Assembly (NCBI GenBank): GCA_023511485.1
Contig: JAIMBH010000010.1
Coordinates: 1 to 64,000, forward strand
Direction of reading: 5' to 3'
Source: Bacillota bacterium
Lineage (GTDB): Bacteria; Actinomycetota; Aquicultoria; Aquicultorales; Aquicultoraceae
Length of the DNA stretch: 64,000 nucleotides
Part shown: piece by piece, positions 27,100 to 35,723 of the stretch
Layout: each line of letters begins with the position of its first letter
How positions within the stretch are numbered: the stretch's first letter is position 1
The notes under the pieces: model-generated
The model's database searches: none
What the model was told of the DNA's origin: nothing
Seen by the model: the letters and a program-made list of their open reading frames with translations, nothing else
Program-made: the position numbers and the translations under genes

Positions 27100-27852
27100 T
27101 TGGAATCGTTTAGGTTAGCGCTATCCTTTTTAACGATAATACCAGGAGGCGAAAGAGAGCCAGCTGGCAAAGATGTATTTGTGCGCTCAACGAAATACTT
27201 CCCGTTAGTTGGCTTAATAATTGGAGTAATAGTCGCGACGGTATATCAGATCGCGTCATACAGGCTGCCGGATTTGGTTTCTAGCGCTCTTGCTGTGCTT
27301 AGTCTGGTTGTTGTCACGCGTGCGCTGCATTTAGATGGACTTGCCGATACGTGTGATGGCCTTGTAGGTGGAAGAGACAGCAAGCATGCGTTAAGCATCA
27401 TGAAAGATTCGAGGGTTGGGAGTTTTGGGGCAGCCGCGATAGCGTTGGCGGTAATGCTGAAAATTACGTTGCTTGCGTCAATCGCAAGCAATCTGAAGAT
27501 TAGAGCTATTATATTGTTTCCGGTAATTGGACGATGGGTGGCAACTGTTGCGCTATCAACCCAGCGGTATGCAAAGAGCGAGCCCGGGCTCGGATCGCTG
27601 TTCATGGATAGCGATGGGTTAAACAGAGTTTCTATTGGCATATCAACGATAGCATCATCAATAATAACCGTAATATCTGCCATTATAACCGTTAAGTGGT
27701 TAGCTGCTATAACCATACCGGCGGCAGCTATTTTCATGGTAGTATTTATGTTCATGGTCAATCGAAAAATTGGCGGGCTGACGGGCGATATAATCGGGGC
27801 AATGATAGAACTCTCGGAAATAACAGTGCTAATCGCATTGGCCGCAGTTTGA
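27100..27852 (+). CDS. cobS: Adenosylcobinamide-GDP ribazoletransferase (cobalamin synthase)
   Basis: Membrane enzyme that joins AdoCbi-GDP to alpha-ribazole phosphate, the last assembly step. It has 250 residues with several membrane helices. FRLALSFLTIIPGG at the N-terminus and LHLDGLADTCDGLVGGR with the metal-binding aspartates are diagnostic. A later RKIGGLTGDIIGAMIEL is also conserved. The start is TTG 27100, in agreement with family N-termini. It uses the products of cobU (8.4 kb) and cobT. Confidence 0.94.
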   Translation: MESFRLALSFLTIIPGGEREPAGKDVFVRSTKYFPLVGLIIGVIVATVYQIASYRLPDLVSSALAVLSLVVVTRALHLDGLADTCDGLVGGRDSKHALSIMKDSRVGSFGAAAIALAVMLKITLLASIASNLKIRAIILFPVIGRWVATVALSTQRYAKSEPGLGSLFMDSDGLNRVSIGISTIASSIITVISAIITVKWLAAITIPAAAIFMVVFMFMVNRKIGGLTGDIIGAMIELSEITVLIALAAV

Positions 27853-27874
27853 TAGTAACAGAAAGAGAGCATGT

Positions 27875-28429
27875 ATGAGGCTGTATCTTATAAGACATGG
27901 CGAAACGAAACTCAACAAGGAGTTTAAGTTCATAGGCGCTACCGACGTAGCGCTCTCAGATAGAGGCTTAGATCAAGCAAAAGCTGTAGCAGAGCGCCTT
28001 CAAGGCGAAAAGATAAAAGCGATATATTCATCTGACTTAATTAGGGCAAGGCAAACTGCAGACATAATATCCCTGGCGTGTTCGGTGCCGGTCAATCTAA
28101 CAAGCGGTCTAAGGGAGATCGACTTCGGCTATTGGGAAAGGCTGTCTTACGATGAGATAGATGCCAGGTACCCTGATGAGTTTCGGGCATGGCGAAAAGA
28201 TCCTGCAGGAATTCAGATACCGGGTGGAGAGACCTGGGAAGCCTTTAAGAAAAGGGTACTAAGTGCTGTAAATTCGATAATCAAAAGCGAAAAGGAAGGC
28301 CATATAGCGGTTGTGTCTCACGGGGGTCCTATAAAGATGCTAATAAGCCACTATAAAGGAGGCGATATAGGAATATTCAGGGATTTCTGGCCGTCACCGG
28401 GAAGCCTTAACATAGTGGAAATAGCCTAG
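27875..28429 (+). CDS. cobC: Histidine phosphatase, probable alpha-ribazole phosphatase
   Basis: Phosphoglycerate-mutase-like phosphatase of 184 residues. It has the catalytic RHGETKLN at residues 7-14, SSDLIRARQTADI, the acid region in LREIDFGYWERLSYDEI, and the second histidine in AVVSHGGPIKML. Removal of the phosphate of alpha-ribazole phosphate or adenosylcobalamin phosphate is inferred from its place directly behind cobT-cobS; the family alone would only say phosphatase. It lies 22 bases after cobS, so it is probably in the same riboswitch-controlled unit. Confidence 0.85.
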   Translation: MRLYLIRHGETKLNKEFKFIGATDVALSDRGLDQAKAVAERLQGEKIKAIYSSDLIRARQTADIISLACSVPVNLTSGLREIDFGYWERLSYDEIDARYPDEFRAWRKDPAGIQIPGGETWEAFKKRVLSAVNSIIKSEKEGHIAVVSHGGPIKMLISHYKGGDIGIFRDFWPSPGSLNIVEIA

Positions 28430-28465
28430 TTAACGCCTGCACAGGGCCTTTTAGCTGCGGAGAAG

Positions 28466-28493
28466 TTGAGGGCGACCACCATAGTATGATAAT
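28466..28493 (+). promoter_or_regulatory. Candidate promoter before hisC
   Basis: TTGAGG (28466-28471), a 16-base spacer and GATAAT (28488-28493). It lies between cobC and hisC and would begin the aromatic amino-acid block. Confidence 0.4.
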
Positions 28494-28540
28494 ATCTCTT
28501 TAATGTAGTAAAAAAGCGCCTGTTAGTTTGGAGGATATAC

Positions 28541-29659
28541 TTGAATAAAATTTTACGGCGTGGACTTGAGGACATTAAACCGTACGAACCCGGACGCCCG
28601 ATAGAGCTGGTAGAGAAAGAGCTTGGAATTACAGAGGCAATAAAACTTGCCTCAAACGAAAGCCCTTATGGGCCTTTTCCAAGGGTCATCGAAGCAATGA
28701 AAGACGCGCTCTTTGGTGTAAACCGCTATCCTGATGGCGGAAGCACTTTTCTGCGTGAGAAAATAGCCGATAAACTTAACATTTTGCCTTCAAGGATAAT
28801 GGTTGGACACGGTTCAAACGAGCTGCTGAGACTTCTAGCAAATGTACTGCTCAACCCCGGGGATGAGGCCGTTATGGCGGTTCCGTCATTTATTGTTTAT
28901 CCAACAGTCGTTAAGCTGATGCACGCCAAGGCGGTTGAGGTTCCCTTAAAAGACCATAGGCACGACCTTGAAGCTATGGCAAATGCGGTTACCGATAAAA
29001 CAAAAATCATATTTATATGTAACCCAAATAACCCCACCGGAACAATTGTGGCCAGGGATGAGGTAGAACGCTTTATGCAGCGCATACCGGAAGATGTAGT
29101 CGTAGTTTTTGATGAGGCGTACTATGAGCTGGTTAAAGCGCCTGAATACCCGAATGGATTAGACTTTGCTGAAGGAAAAAATCCGGTAGTTGTACTGCGC
29201 ACCTTCTCAAAGGTGTATGGACTTGCAGGATGCCGCATAGGTTACGGCATAGCGCCTGAGTTTATTATCGAAGCTATAAACAAAGTAAGAGAGCCATTTA
29301 ATGTTAATTCAGTTGCACAAGCAGGTGCTCTTTGCTGCTTGGATTGCGATGAAGAGGTAAAAGAGCGGCAAAATTTGAATTATGAAGGGCTTATGTTCCT
29401 ATACAAAGAGTTTGAACGCTTGGGGTTAGACTATATCCCGTCTCATGCGAATTTTGTGCTGGTAGATATAGGGATGAACGATAGGGCAGCCTCAGCGATG
29501 CTGATGAAGAGGGGTATAATCGTCAGGTCGGGCGATATATTTGGATATCCTAATTACCTTAGAGTCACCGTTGGCACACCCGACGAGAATGTAAATTTCG
29601 TCAAGCAACTTGAGGATATTTTGAAGAGCCGCAAGGAGGAGCACCATGCTGTACGGTAA
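28541..29659 (+). CDS. hisC: Histidinol-phosphate / aromatic aminotransferase
   Basis: PLP-dependent fold-type I aminotransferase of 372 residues. It has LASNESPYGPFPRV near 37, NPNNPTGTIV, VVVFDEAYYELV, and the PLP lysine in LRTFSKVYGLAGCRIGYG. The family interconverts histidinol phosphate and imidazole-acetol phosphate. Because the next genes are aroF, tyrA and aroA, this copy may act mainly on prephenate or phenylpyruvate-type substrates, which is an inference from context. The start is TTG 28541 behind TGGAGG. Confidence 0.9.
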   Translation: MNKILRRGLEDIKPYEPGRPIELVEKELGITEAIKLASNESPYGPFPRVIEAMKDALFGVNRYPDGGSTFLREKIADKLNILPSRIMVGHGSNELLRLLANVLLNPGDEAVMAVPSFIVYPTVVKLMHAKAVEVPLKDHRHDLEAMANAVTDKTKIIFICNPNNPTGTIVARDEVERFMQRIPEDVVVVFDEAYYELVKAPEYPNGLDFAEGKNPVVVLRTFSKVYGLAGCRIGYGIAPEFIIEAINKVREPFNVNSVAQAGALCCLDCDEEVKERQNLNYEGLMFLYKEFERLGLDYIPSHANFVLVDIGMNDRAASAMLMKRGIIVRSGDIFGYPNYLRVTVGTPDENVNFVKQLEDILKSRKEEHHAVR

Positions 29660-29681
29660 AACAAAGTTTTACCGACCGTCG

Positions 29682-29798
29682 GGAAGGTGCTGGCTCTATT
29701 ACCGCGGCTTCTAACACCGAAGATGGCGGTTTGCGCTATCGATGTTTGCTTAACAATCAAGCAAACTGAAGGTAACTGGGTTGGATAACCGTTATCCA
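29682..29798 (+). promoter_or_regulatory. Structured leader before aroF
   Basis: Four stems in 117 bases: CCGA/TCGG (29682-29692); ACCGC+CTTC with GAAG+GCGGT (29701-29730); a perfect 8-bp GTTTGCTT/AAGCAAAC (29744-29766); and a perfect 7-bp TGGATAA/TTATCCA (29782-29798). The region lies in a 225-base gap with no gene. I do not recognise it; a T-box is unlikely because the UGGN element is absent. Confidence 0.45.
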
Positions 29799-29884
29799 TC
29801 TAATATATCCCACAACAGTTCAATTGGTTTCCCACATAGTGTTTTTATTTTTGGCTTGTAGACTAACTTAGGAGTGATTTTGCA

Positions 29885-30910
29885 ATGATGATCGTGATGC
29901 GCGAAGGCGCAACGGAATCTCAAATAGAGCATGTTATCGAGCGTATAAAAAATGCTGGTGCGGATGTTCATCTATCGAAAGGACAGTTTCGTACAGTTAT
30001 CGGGGTTATTGGTGATAAAGAAGCGGTTGCAGAGTTGCCGCTCGAAGGTTTTGAGGGTGTAGAGAGCGTTATCAAGATACTGAAACCATACAAATTCGTA
30101 AGCAGGGATTTTCGTTCAGAGGATACGCTGGTAAAAGTCGGCGATACGGTGATAGGTGAGGGCTATTTCAATGTGATGGCTGGTCCGTGCTCGGTTGAAT
30201 CAAAAGAGCAGATGTTGCAAACCGCAAATGCTGTAAAGGCAGCCGGCGCAACGGTACTGAGAGGTGGAGCTTTTAAACCCAGAACGTCTCCGTACAGCTT
30301 TCAGGGGCTGGGCGTTGAAGGATTAAAATTGCTAGACGAGGCAAGAAAAGAACATGGTCTGCCGATTGTGACTGAAGTTATGGATGTAAGAGACTTAGAG
30401 GTTGTTGCTGAATTTGCGGATATTATACAGGTGGGGGCCCGTAACGCGCAGAATTTCCTTCTGCTAAAAGAGATTGGGATGTTGAGAAAACCAGTTCTAT
30501 TGAAGCGAGGGCTTGGAAATACAGTAGAAGAAACGTTAATGGCTGCAGAGTATATAGTAAAAGGCGGCAATACCGAGATTATAATTTGCGAGCGTGGAAT
30601 AAGGACGTTTGAAACGTATACGAGAAATACGCTTGATATAAGCGCAATCCCTCTAGTAAAGCAGCTAACGCACCTACCGGTAATTGTTGACCCAAGCCAT
30701 GCGGCGGGTAAACGAAATCTTGTAGAACCGCTGACGCTGGCAGGCCTTGCGGCAGGAGCAGACGGGGCGATGATTGAAGTTCACCCGGACCCGGAAAATG
30801 CACTCTGTGACGGTCCGCAATCTCTAACTTTTGCTCAATTTAACTCAGTTATGCAAAGGGTAAAGATGGTTGCCGAAGCGTTTGGTAAGAAGATGAGGTT
30901 AGCGGTTTAA
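29885..30910 (+). CDS. aroF: 3-deoxy-7-phosphoheptulonate synthase (DAHP synthase, type I beta)
   Basis: First step of the shikimate pathway: phosphoenolpyruvate plus erythrose 4-phosphate to DAHP. It has 341 residues. An N-terminal ferredoxin-like/ACT-like regulatory domain (about 1-70) precedes a KDO8P-synthase-like barrel. The barrel holds MAGPCSVES, GGAFKPRTSPYSFQG, IQVGARNAQNF, LLKRG and VDPSHAAGKR. The stop overlaps the tyrA start by one base (TAATG). Confidence 0.95.
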   Translation: MMIVMREGATESQIEHVIERIKNAGADVHLSKGQFRTVIGVIGDKEAVAELPLEGFEGVESVIKILKPYKFVSRDFRSEDTLVKVGDTVIGEGYFNVMAGPCSVESKEQMLQTANAVKAAGATVLRGGAFKPRTSPYSFQGLGVEGLKLLDEARKEHGLPIVTEVMDVRDLEVVAEFADIIQVGARNAQNFLLLKEIGMLRKPVLLKRGLGNTVEETLMAAEYIVKGGNTEIIICERGIRTFETYTRNTLDISAIPLVKQLTHLPVIVDPSHAAGKRNLVEPLTLAGLAAGADGAMIEVHPDPENALCDGPQSLTFAQFNSVMQRVKMVAEAFGKKMRLAV

Positions 30911-32013
30911 TGAAGACAACGGTTGCAATAATAGGTCTGGGCCTTCTGGGTGGCTCGCTCGCAGCTGCCTTTAAGCAGAAACCGGCAGACTATGAAATTG
31001 TCGGTTATAACCATAATCATGCCTCGGCTGAAGAAGCCTTGAGGATGGGGATTATTGATAGAGCAGCATTGACCGTTGAAGAGGCTGCCTCGGATGCGGA
31101 TGTAATATTTATATGCACGCCGGTTAGAGTAATTCCTGAGCTTGCGGTGAAGGCCGGAAAAAATGCGAAGAAAGGTGCAATAGTAACTGATGTTGGAAGT
31201 ACAAAGGTAAACATTGTCAAAGATGTTGAACAATTAATGCCGGAAGGTGTGCATTTCATCGGTGGGCATCCGATGGCTGGCTCAGAAAAGCACGGCGTAG
31301 CTGCGTCGAATCCTACCCTGTTTAAAAATACGCATTATTTGCTGACGCCGACACAAAAAACCGATATGTCTGCTTATCAGAAATTGCACTCAATGCTGAC
31401 ATCTATAGGCGCGAATGTGCTGGCGATAGACCCATATAAGCATGATAGAGCCGTCGCAGTTATAAGCCATCTACCGCACATGGTAGCGGCCGTGCTTATG
31501 AACCTGGCAAGTAGTGAGGCAAATAAAACCGAAAATCTTCTTCTGCTGGCTGCCGGCGGGTTTAAGGATACGACGCGAATTGCGGCAGGTAGTCCCCGTA
31601 TGTGGATAGATATCTGCCTAGACAATAAAGATGCCATTCTTTATTCTCTAGATAAAATGGTGGAGATGCTAAATAGCTTGAGGAATGATATAGCAGCTGA
31701 GGATAGAGGGGCTATAAAGATGGCGCTGGAGAAGGCGCAAAAGGCAAGGATTAATATGCCGTCGGTTCTTGGTAAAGAGCTTGAGCGTCTCTATGAACTT
31801 TATATACCTGTTAGCGATAAACCGGGGGTCATTAGCGATATTACACTTACCATAGGGCAACTCGGCATTAATATCGAGGACATAGAGATATTACATGTAA
31901 CAGATAGTTCTGGAACTATAAGGCTTGCTATACCCGAGAAGGGTAATGCCGATAGGGCAGCAGCAGCATTAGCCCAAAAAGGCTATGAGGTAGATTTGAG
32001 AACCCAGGGATGA
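30910..32013 (+). CDS. tyrA: Prephenate dehydrogenase with C-terminal ACT domain
   Basis: Oxidative decarboxylation of prephenate to 4-hydroxyphenylpyruvate for tyrosine. It has 367 residues. The Rossmann motif GLGLLGGSLAA is at the N-terminus, FICTPVRVIPEL and HFIGGHPMAGSEKHG follow, and the active-site region is VISHLPHMVAAVL. The last 75 residues or so, starting near LYIPVSDKPGVISDI, form an ACT domain that is likely to bind tyrosine for feedback control. It is translationally coupled to aroF. Confidence 0.94.
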   Translation: MKTTVAIIGLGLLGGSLAAAFKQKPADYEIVGYNHNHASAEEALRMGIIDRAALTVEEAASDADVIFICTPVRVIPELAVKAGKNAKKGAIVTDVGSTKVNIVKDVEQLMPEGVHFIGGHPMAGSEKHGVAASNPTLFKNTHYLLTPTQKTDMSAYQKLHSMLTSIGANVLAIDPYKHDRAVAVISHLPHMVAAVLMNLASSEANKTENLLLLAAGGFKDTTRIAAGSPRMWIDICLDNKDAILYSLDKMVEMLNSLRNDIAAEDRGAIKMALEKAQKARINMPSVLGKELERLYELYIPVSDKPGVISDITLTIGQLGINIEDIEILHVTDSSGTIRLAIPEKGNADRAAAALAQKGYEVDLRTQG

Positions 32014-32038
32014 GACCTGGGTGTATTGATGTTAAAGC

Positions 32039-32090
32039 GCCGAAGTCTGTATTTATTAACTTTGATACATTGGCACTTCCAGACTTCGGC
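32039..32090 (+). repeat. Inverted repeat between tyrA and aroA
   Basis: Perfect 11-bp arms, GCCGAAGTCTG (32039-32049) and CAGACTTCGGC (32080-32090), with a 30-base loop. There is no clear T-run. It could end or process the aroF-tyrA transcript, or be a dispersed intergenic element. Confidence 0.5.
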
Positions 32091-32115
32091 ACTTTAGAAC
32101 TAAGCGGAGTATTGG

Positions 32116-33402
32116 ATGCAACTGATTATCAATAAAGCAAACAAAATACAGGGCACGATATCTGTTCCCGGTGACAAATCAATATCTCATAGGTCGGTTA
32201 TTGTTGGCTCAATAGCCGATGGAGTTACACATGTCACGGGTTTTTTACCGGCAGATGACTGTATAAGCACAATGCACTGCCTTGAGTCGCTTGGTGTCGG
32301 CATCGAGCGTATCTCAGACACAGAGCTAAAGATACACGGGGTCGGTCTTAAAGGATTAAGAGAGTCCTCTGATGTGTTGTATGCCGGTAATTCAGGTACG
32401 ACCACAAGGATTCTTACCGGTGTACTTGCAGGGCAGGATATATTTAGCGTAATTACGGGTGATGAATCGATAAGGCGGCGGCCAATGGCCAGGGTTGTTG
32501 AGCCGTTGCGAATGATGGGCGCGGAGATACTCGGCAGGGAAAATGGAAACTATGCTCCATTGGCGATCAATGGCAAGAATCTTAAAGGTATCAAGTACGA
32601 CTTGCCGGTAGCCAGCGCACAGGTTAAAACAGCACTTCTTCTTGCAGGTCTACTTGCAGAGGGCGAGACGCAAATCACTGAGCCGTCAAAATCTCGAGAT
32701 CATACTGAGCGTATGCTTAAGCTTTTTGGTGCCAACTTAGATATAGACTCAAACACTTATAACATAAAAGGTGGTCAAAGGCTAGAAGCAGCCCATGTTG
32801 ATGTCCCAGGGGATATATCAAGCGCAGCTTTCTTTATAGTAGCTGCAACTATCGTGGCCGGTTCGTCATTGGTCATTAATAATGTTGGGGTTAACGACAC
32901 AAGGACTGGAATCATTGACTCTCTTATGAAGATGGGAGCCGATATAGAGTTATTAAATATAGAGGAGAAGAGTAATGAACCGCGGGCAAAGGTTGTCGTA
33001 AAATCACATGCACTTTCTTCGGTAACGTTGTCTGGGGACATCATTCCTAGAATCATAGATGAAATACCAGTAATTGCAGTTGGCGCAACGCAAGCATCCG
33101 GCAAAACAATCATAAAAGACGCAAGAGAGTTGAGAGTCAAGGAAAGCGATCGTATATCTGCATTATGCCGAGAATTAAGAAAGATGGGCGCAGATATAGA
33201 CGAGCTTGAAGACGGCATGGTAATTTCGGGACCAACTAGGTTAAGGGGTACAACGGTAAACAGCCATGGGGATCATCGTATCGCCATGTCTTTGGCTATT
33301 GCAGGACTCGCTGCAGATGGCAAAACGGTGATTGAGGACAGTGAGTGTATAGCAATATCGTATCCCGATTTTGAAAGCACTCTTATGTCTATTAGCAGGT
33401 AA
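32116..33402 (+). CDS. aroA: 3-phosphoshikimate 1-carboxyvinyltransferase (EPSP synthase)
   Basis: Joins phosphoenolpyruvate to shikimate 3-phosphate. The 428 residues are typical. It has VPGDKSISHRSVI with the conserved lysine, YAGNSGTTTRILTGVL, QVKTALLLAGL, RVKESDRISAL and GDHRIAMSLAIAG. The region after YAGNSGTTTR belongs to the class II-like set, which has family implications for inhibitor sensitivity, but I do not assign sensitivity. It shares the aromatic block with hisC, aroF and tyrA; the remaining shikimate genes are not in the window. Confidence 0.95.
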   Translation: MQLIINKANKIQGTISVPGDKSISHRSVIVGSIADGVTHVTGFLPADDCISTMHCLESLGVGIERISDTELKIHGVGLKGLRESSDVLYAGNSGTTTRILTGVLAGQDIFSVITGDESIRRRPMARVVEPLRMMGAEILGRENGNYAPLAINGKNLKGIKYDLPVASAQVKTALLLAGLLAEGETQITEPSKSRDHTERMLKLFGANLDIDSNTYNIKGGQRLEAAHVDVPGDISSAAFFIVAATIVAGSSLVINNVGVNDTRTGIIDSLMKMGADIELLNIEEKSNEPRAKVVVKSHALSSVTLSGDIIPRIIDEIPVIAVGATQASGKTIIKDARELRVKESDRISALCRELRKMGADIDELEDGMVISGPTRLRGTTVNSHGDHRIAMSLAIAGLAADGKTVIEDSECIAISYPDFESTLMSISR

Positions 33403-33497
33403 GATTATGAACAAAAGGAAATAGAAAAATCTCTGCTTGTATTCCAACCGCGTAAAATCCAATAGCTATAATAAGCGCGATTTGATACTATCTAAAC

Positions 33498-34169
33498 ATG
33501 ATAATAGCTATAGATGGACCTGCAGCCTCAGGAAAAAGTACAGTGGCGAAAGAGGTCGCAAAAAGGTTAGGCTACAAATATATTGATACAGGCGCAATGT
33601 ATCGAGCCGTCACCTGGAAGGCCTTGAAGGAAAAAATAGATATAACAAATGAAGATGCGCTGGTTGCATTAGCTAAAGGCTCTCAAATAGAGATCAGCGA
33701 CCTTGAGAATAATCGTTTCAGGATAAAAATAGATGGTGAGGACGTTACAGAGGCTATAAGGATGCCGAAGATAAGTGCGGCAGTATCAACTGTTGCAAAA
33801 GTACCGGGCGTAAGGGCCGCGCTTGTAAAAAAGCAAAGAAGCTATGCTGATCTATATCCCAATATGGTGATTGAGGGAAGAGATATTGGAACAGTAGTCT
33901 TCCCGGATGCGGAACTGAAAATATTTCTAAGCGCTTCAGCGGCGGAAAGGGCTAGAAGAAGATATCGTGAGCTCAAAGAAAAAGGCCATAAGATAGAACT
34001 GTCAGCTATAGAGCGCGATATAATAACGCGAGACAAAATTGACTCAACAAGAGCCACAGGCCCGCTAATGAAAGCCCCTGATGCCCACACGATAGATACC
34101 ACGGGCAAAACAATAGGTCAGGTTGTCCAAGAAATAATCAATATGGCTAAAAAAGAGCTGATGAAGTAA
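33498..34169 (+). CDS. cmk: Cytidylate kinase
   Basis: Phosphorylates CMP and dCMP. It has 223 residues with the P-loop GPAASGKSTVAKEVA at the N-terminus, YIDTGAMYRAVTWKA, VIEGRDIGTVVFPDAELKIFL, and the late IDTTGKTI. No Shine-Dalgarno stands before the ATG, but a perfect TATAAT (33467-33472) lies about 25 bases upstream, so a very short leader is possible. The gene abuts plsC with a one-base TAATG overlap, and ispH follows, an order common in clostridia and actinobacteria. Confidence 0.95.
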   Translation: MIIAIDGPAASGKSTVAKEVAKRLGYKYIDTGAMYRAVTWKALKEKIDITNEDALVALAKGSQIEISDLENNRFRIKIDGEDVTEAIRMPKISAAVSTVAKVPGVRAALVKKQRSYADLYPNMVIEGRDIGTVVFPDAELKIFLSASAAERARRRYRELKEKGHKIELSAIERDIITRDKIDSTRATGPLMKAPDAHTIDTTGKTIGQVVQEIINMAKKELMK

Positions 34170-34780
34170 TGTTTTATGGGTTTGTAAGGACGCTGCTGGT
34201 AATCGTGGTTAAGCTTTTCTACAGATACAGGATAATTGGTCTGGAGAATATACCCAGAAAAGGGCCGGTTATCATAGCGGCGAATCACCAAAGCTATCTT
34301 GACCCTATAATGGTGGCGCTGGCCGTTAAGGGGCGGCAGGTAAATTTTATGGGAAAGGCAAGCCTGTTTAAAATCCCTGTACTTGGCACTATAATAAAGT
34401 GGTTAAATACGTTTCCGGTGAAGAGGGGCACTGCTGATAAGGCTGCCATCGCGCATTCTCTGAAACTGCTGAACAGCGGAGAGGTGCTCCTGATATTTCC
34501 TGAAGGAACAAGGATAAGAAATGGCAGTCTAGGTAAACCGTATCCCGGGGTGACAGCCATGGCGTTAAAAACCGGGGCACCTATTGTTCCGCTAGGTATC
34601 ATAGGCACTGATAAGGTTGTTCCTAACGGCTCAAAAGTTCCAAGATTTCCAAAGATTACGGTTAGAGTAGGTAAACCAATTAATGTGGAAAAGACCTTAG
34701 CAAAAGGGAGAAAAGAAAAAGAAGAGGAACTTACGCTGAAAATGATGGAAGAGATTAGCAAATTAGTAAATGGTGGATAA
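34169..34780 (+). CDS. plsC: 1-acyl-sn-glycerol-3-phosphate acyltransferase
   Basis: Membrane-bound acyltransferase that makes phosphatidic acid from lysophosphatidic acid. It has 203 residues. A hydrophobic N-terminus precedes the catalytic NHQSYLDP (HX4D box) near 40, followed by FMGKASLF, the FPEGTRIRNG box and a later VPLGIIGTDK. It is coupled to cmk by a one-base overlap and is followed after two bases by ispH. plsY and gpsA at 38.6-40.3 kb supply the upstream phospholipid steps. Confidence 0.92.
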   Translation: MFYGFVRTLLVIVVKLFYRYRIIGLENIPRKGPVIIAANHQSYLDPIMVALAVKGRQVNFMGKASLFKIPVLGTIIKWLNTFPVKRGTADKAAIAHSLKLLNSGEVLLIFPEGTRIRNGSLGKPYPGVTAMALKTGAPIVPLGIIGTDKVVPNGSKVPRFPKITVRVGKPINVEKTLAKGRKEKEEELTLKMMEEISKLVNGG

Positions 34781-34782
34781 TA

Positions 34783-35628
34783 TTGAAGATATCTATAGCA
34801 AAACACGCTGGGTACTGCTATGGAGTTCAAAGGGCGCTAAAGCTGGCAAGAGAAGCAGTACAAAGGAAGGAAAAACACATATATACTTTGGGTCCGATAA
34901 TCCATAATCCGCAGGTCGTAGAATCGCTAAAGCAACAAGGGGTAACCGCAGTAAAGTCTATCGAAGAAATAGAATCAGGCACTGTGATCATAAGGACACA
35001 TGGTGTGGATCCGCTAATAACAAAGAGGGTTAAAGAGAAGGGTCTTGAGGTAATCGATGCGACTTGCCCATTTGTGGCGAAAGCGCAGCAACGAGCGGCA
35101 GGCCTTGTAAAGGATGGGTACAATGTTGTAATTATCGGCGAAAGGAATCATCCTGAGGTTGTAGGTTTGCTTGCCTATACTAAAAACAGGGCTTTGGTTG
35201 TTGAAAACGAAAAAGAACTTGACAGCATAAACATATTGGGAAAGACAGGCGTCGTTGTTCAGACGACCCAATCTCTTGAGAACTTGATAAAAATAGTAAA
35301 TAAACTATTGCTGAAGACTAAAGAACTTAAGGTATATAATACGATCTGTAATGCGACAAGCCAGCGGCAAGAAGCTGCTGCAAAGTTATCTGGAGAAGTC
35401 GATCTCATGCTTGTTGTTGGCGGGAAAAACAGTGCAAATACAACAAGGCTTGCACAAATCTGCAAGAAGCATAACAATAGGACGCATCATATTGAGACCG
35501 CAGATGAGATAGAAAATGATTGGCTGGCAGGGATAGGCAGTATAGGTATAACGGCTGGAGCATCGACACCAGATTGGATTTTACAAGAAGTTATTGAGAG
35601 GTTAAAACTGCTAACGAAAGCAAGCTAG
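34783..35628 (+). CDS. ispH: 4-hydroxy-3-methylbut-2-enyl diphosphate reductase
   Basis: Last enzyme of the MEP isoprenoid pathway; its [4Fe-4S] cluster reduces HMBPP to IPP and DMAPP. It has 281 residues. The three cluster cysteines are in AGYCYGVQRA, IDATCPFVAKAQ and YNTICNATSQRQE, and histidines in TLGPIIHNPQV and RTHGVD are also conserved. The start is TTG 34783. With uppS, dxr and ispG at 51.7-56.9 kb it shows that this organism uses the MEP route. Confidence 0.95.
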   Translation: MKISIAKHAGYCYGVQRALKLAREAVQRKEKHIYTLGPIIHNPQVVESLKQQGVTAVKSIEEIESGTVIIRTHGVDPLITKRVKEKGLEVIDATCPFVAKAQQRAAGLVKDGYNVVIIGERNHPEVVGLLAYTKNRALVVENEKELDSINILGKTGVVVQTTQSLENLIKIVNKLLLKTKELKVYNTICNATSQRQEAAAKLSGEVDLMLVVGGKNSANTTRLAQICKKHNNRTHHIETADEIENDWLAGIGSIGITAGASTPDWILQEVIERLKLLTKAS

Positions 35629-35723
35629 CGAAATAAAATTCCACTTGATTGCATCCCCATAATCATCGCATAATCATCGACCAGAACATATAAAAGTGCT
35701 ATCATCTCTCCCGGAGGTTTGCG

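Noticed and set aside
29694-29712. ATTACCGCGGCT word resembling the reverse complement of the universal 16S rRNA 519 region
   Set aside because: Only about 12 bases agree and the flanks do not follow 16S order; no rRNA gene fragment is supported.
29660-29884. Possible T-box leader before aroF because of ACCGCG
   Set aside because: The preceding UGGN needed to pair with the tRNA end is absent, and no specifier loop layout or terminator with a T-run was found.
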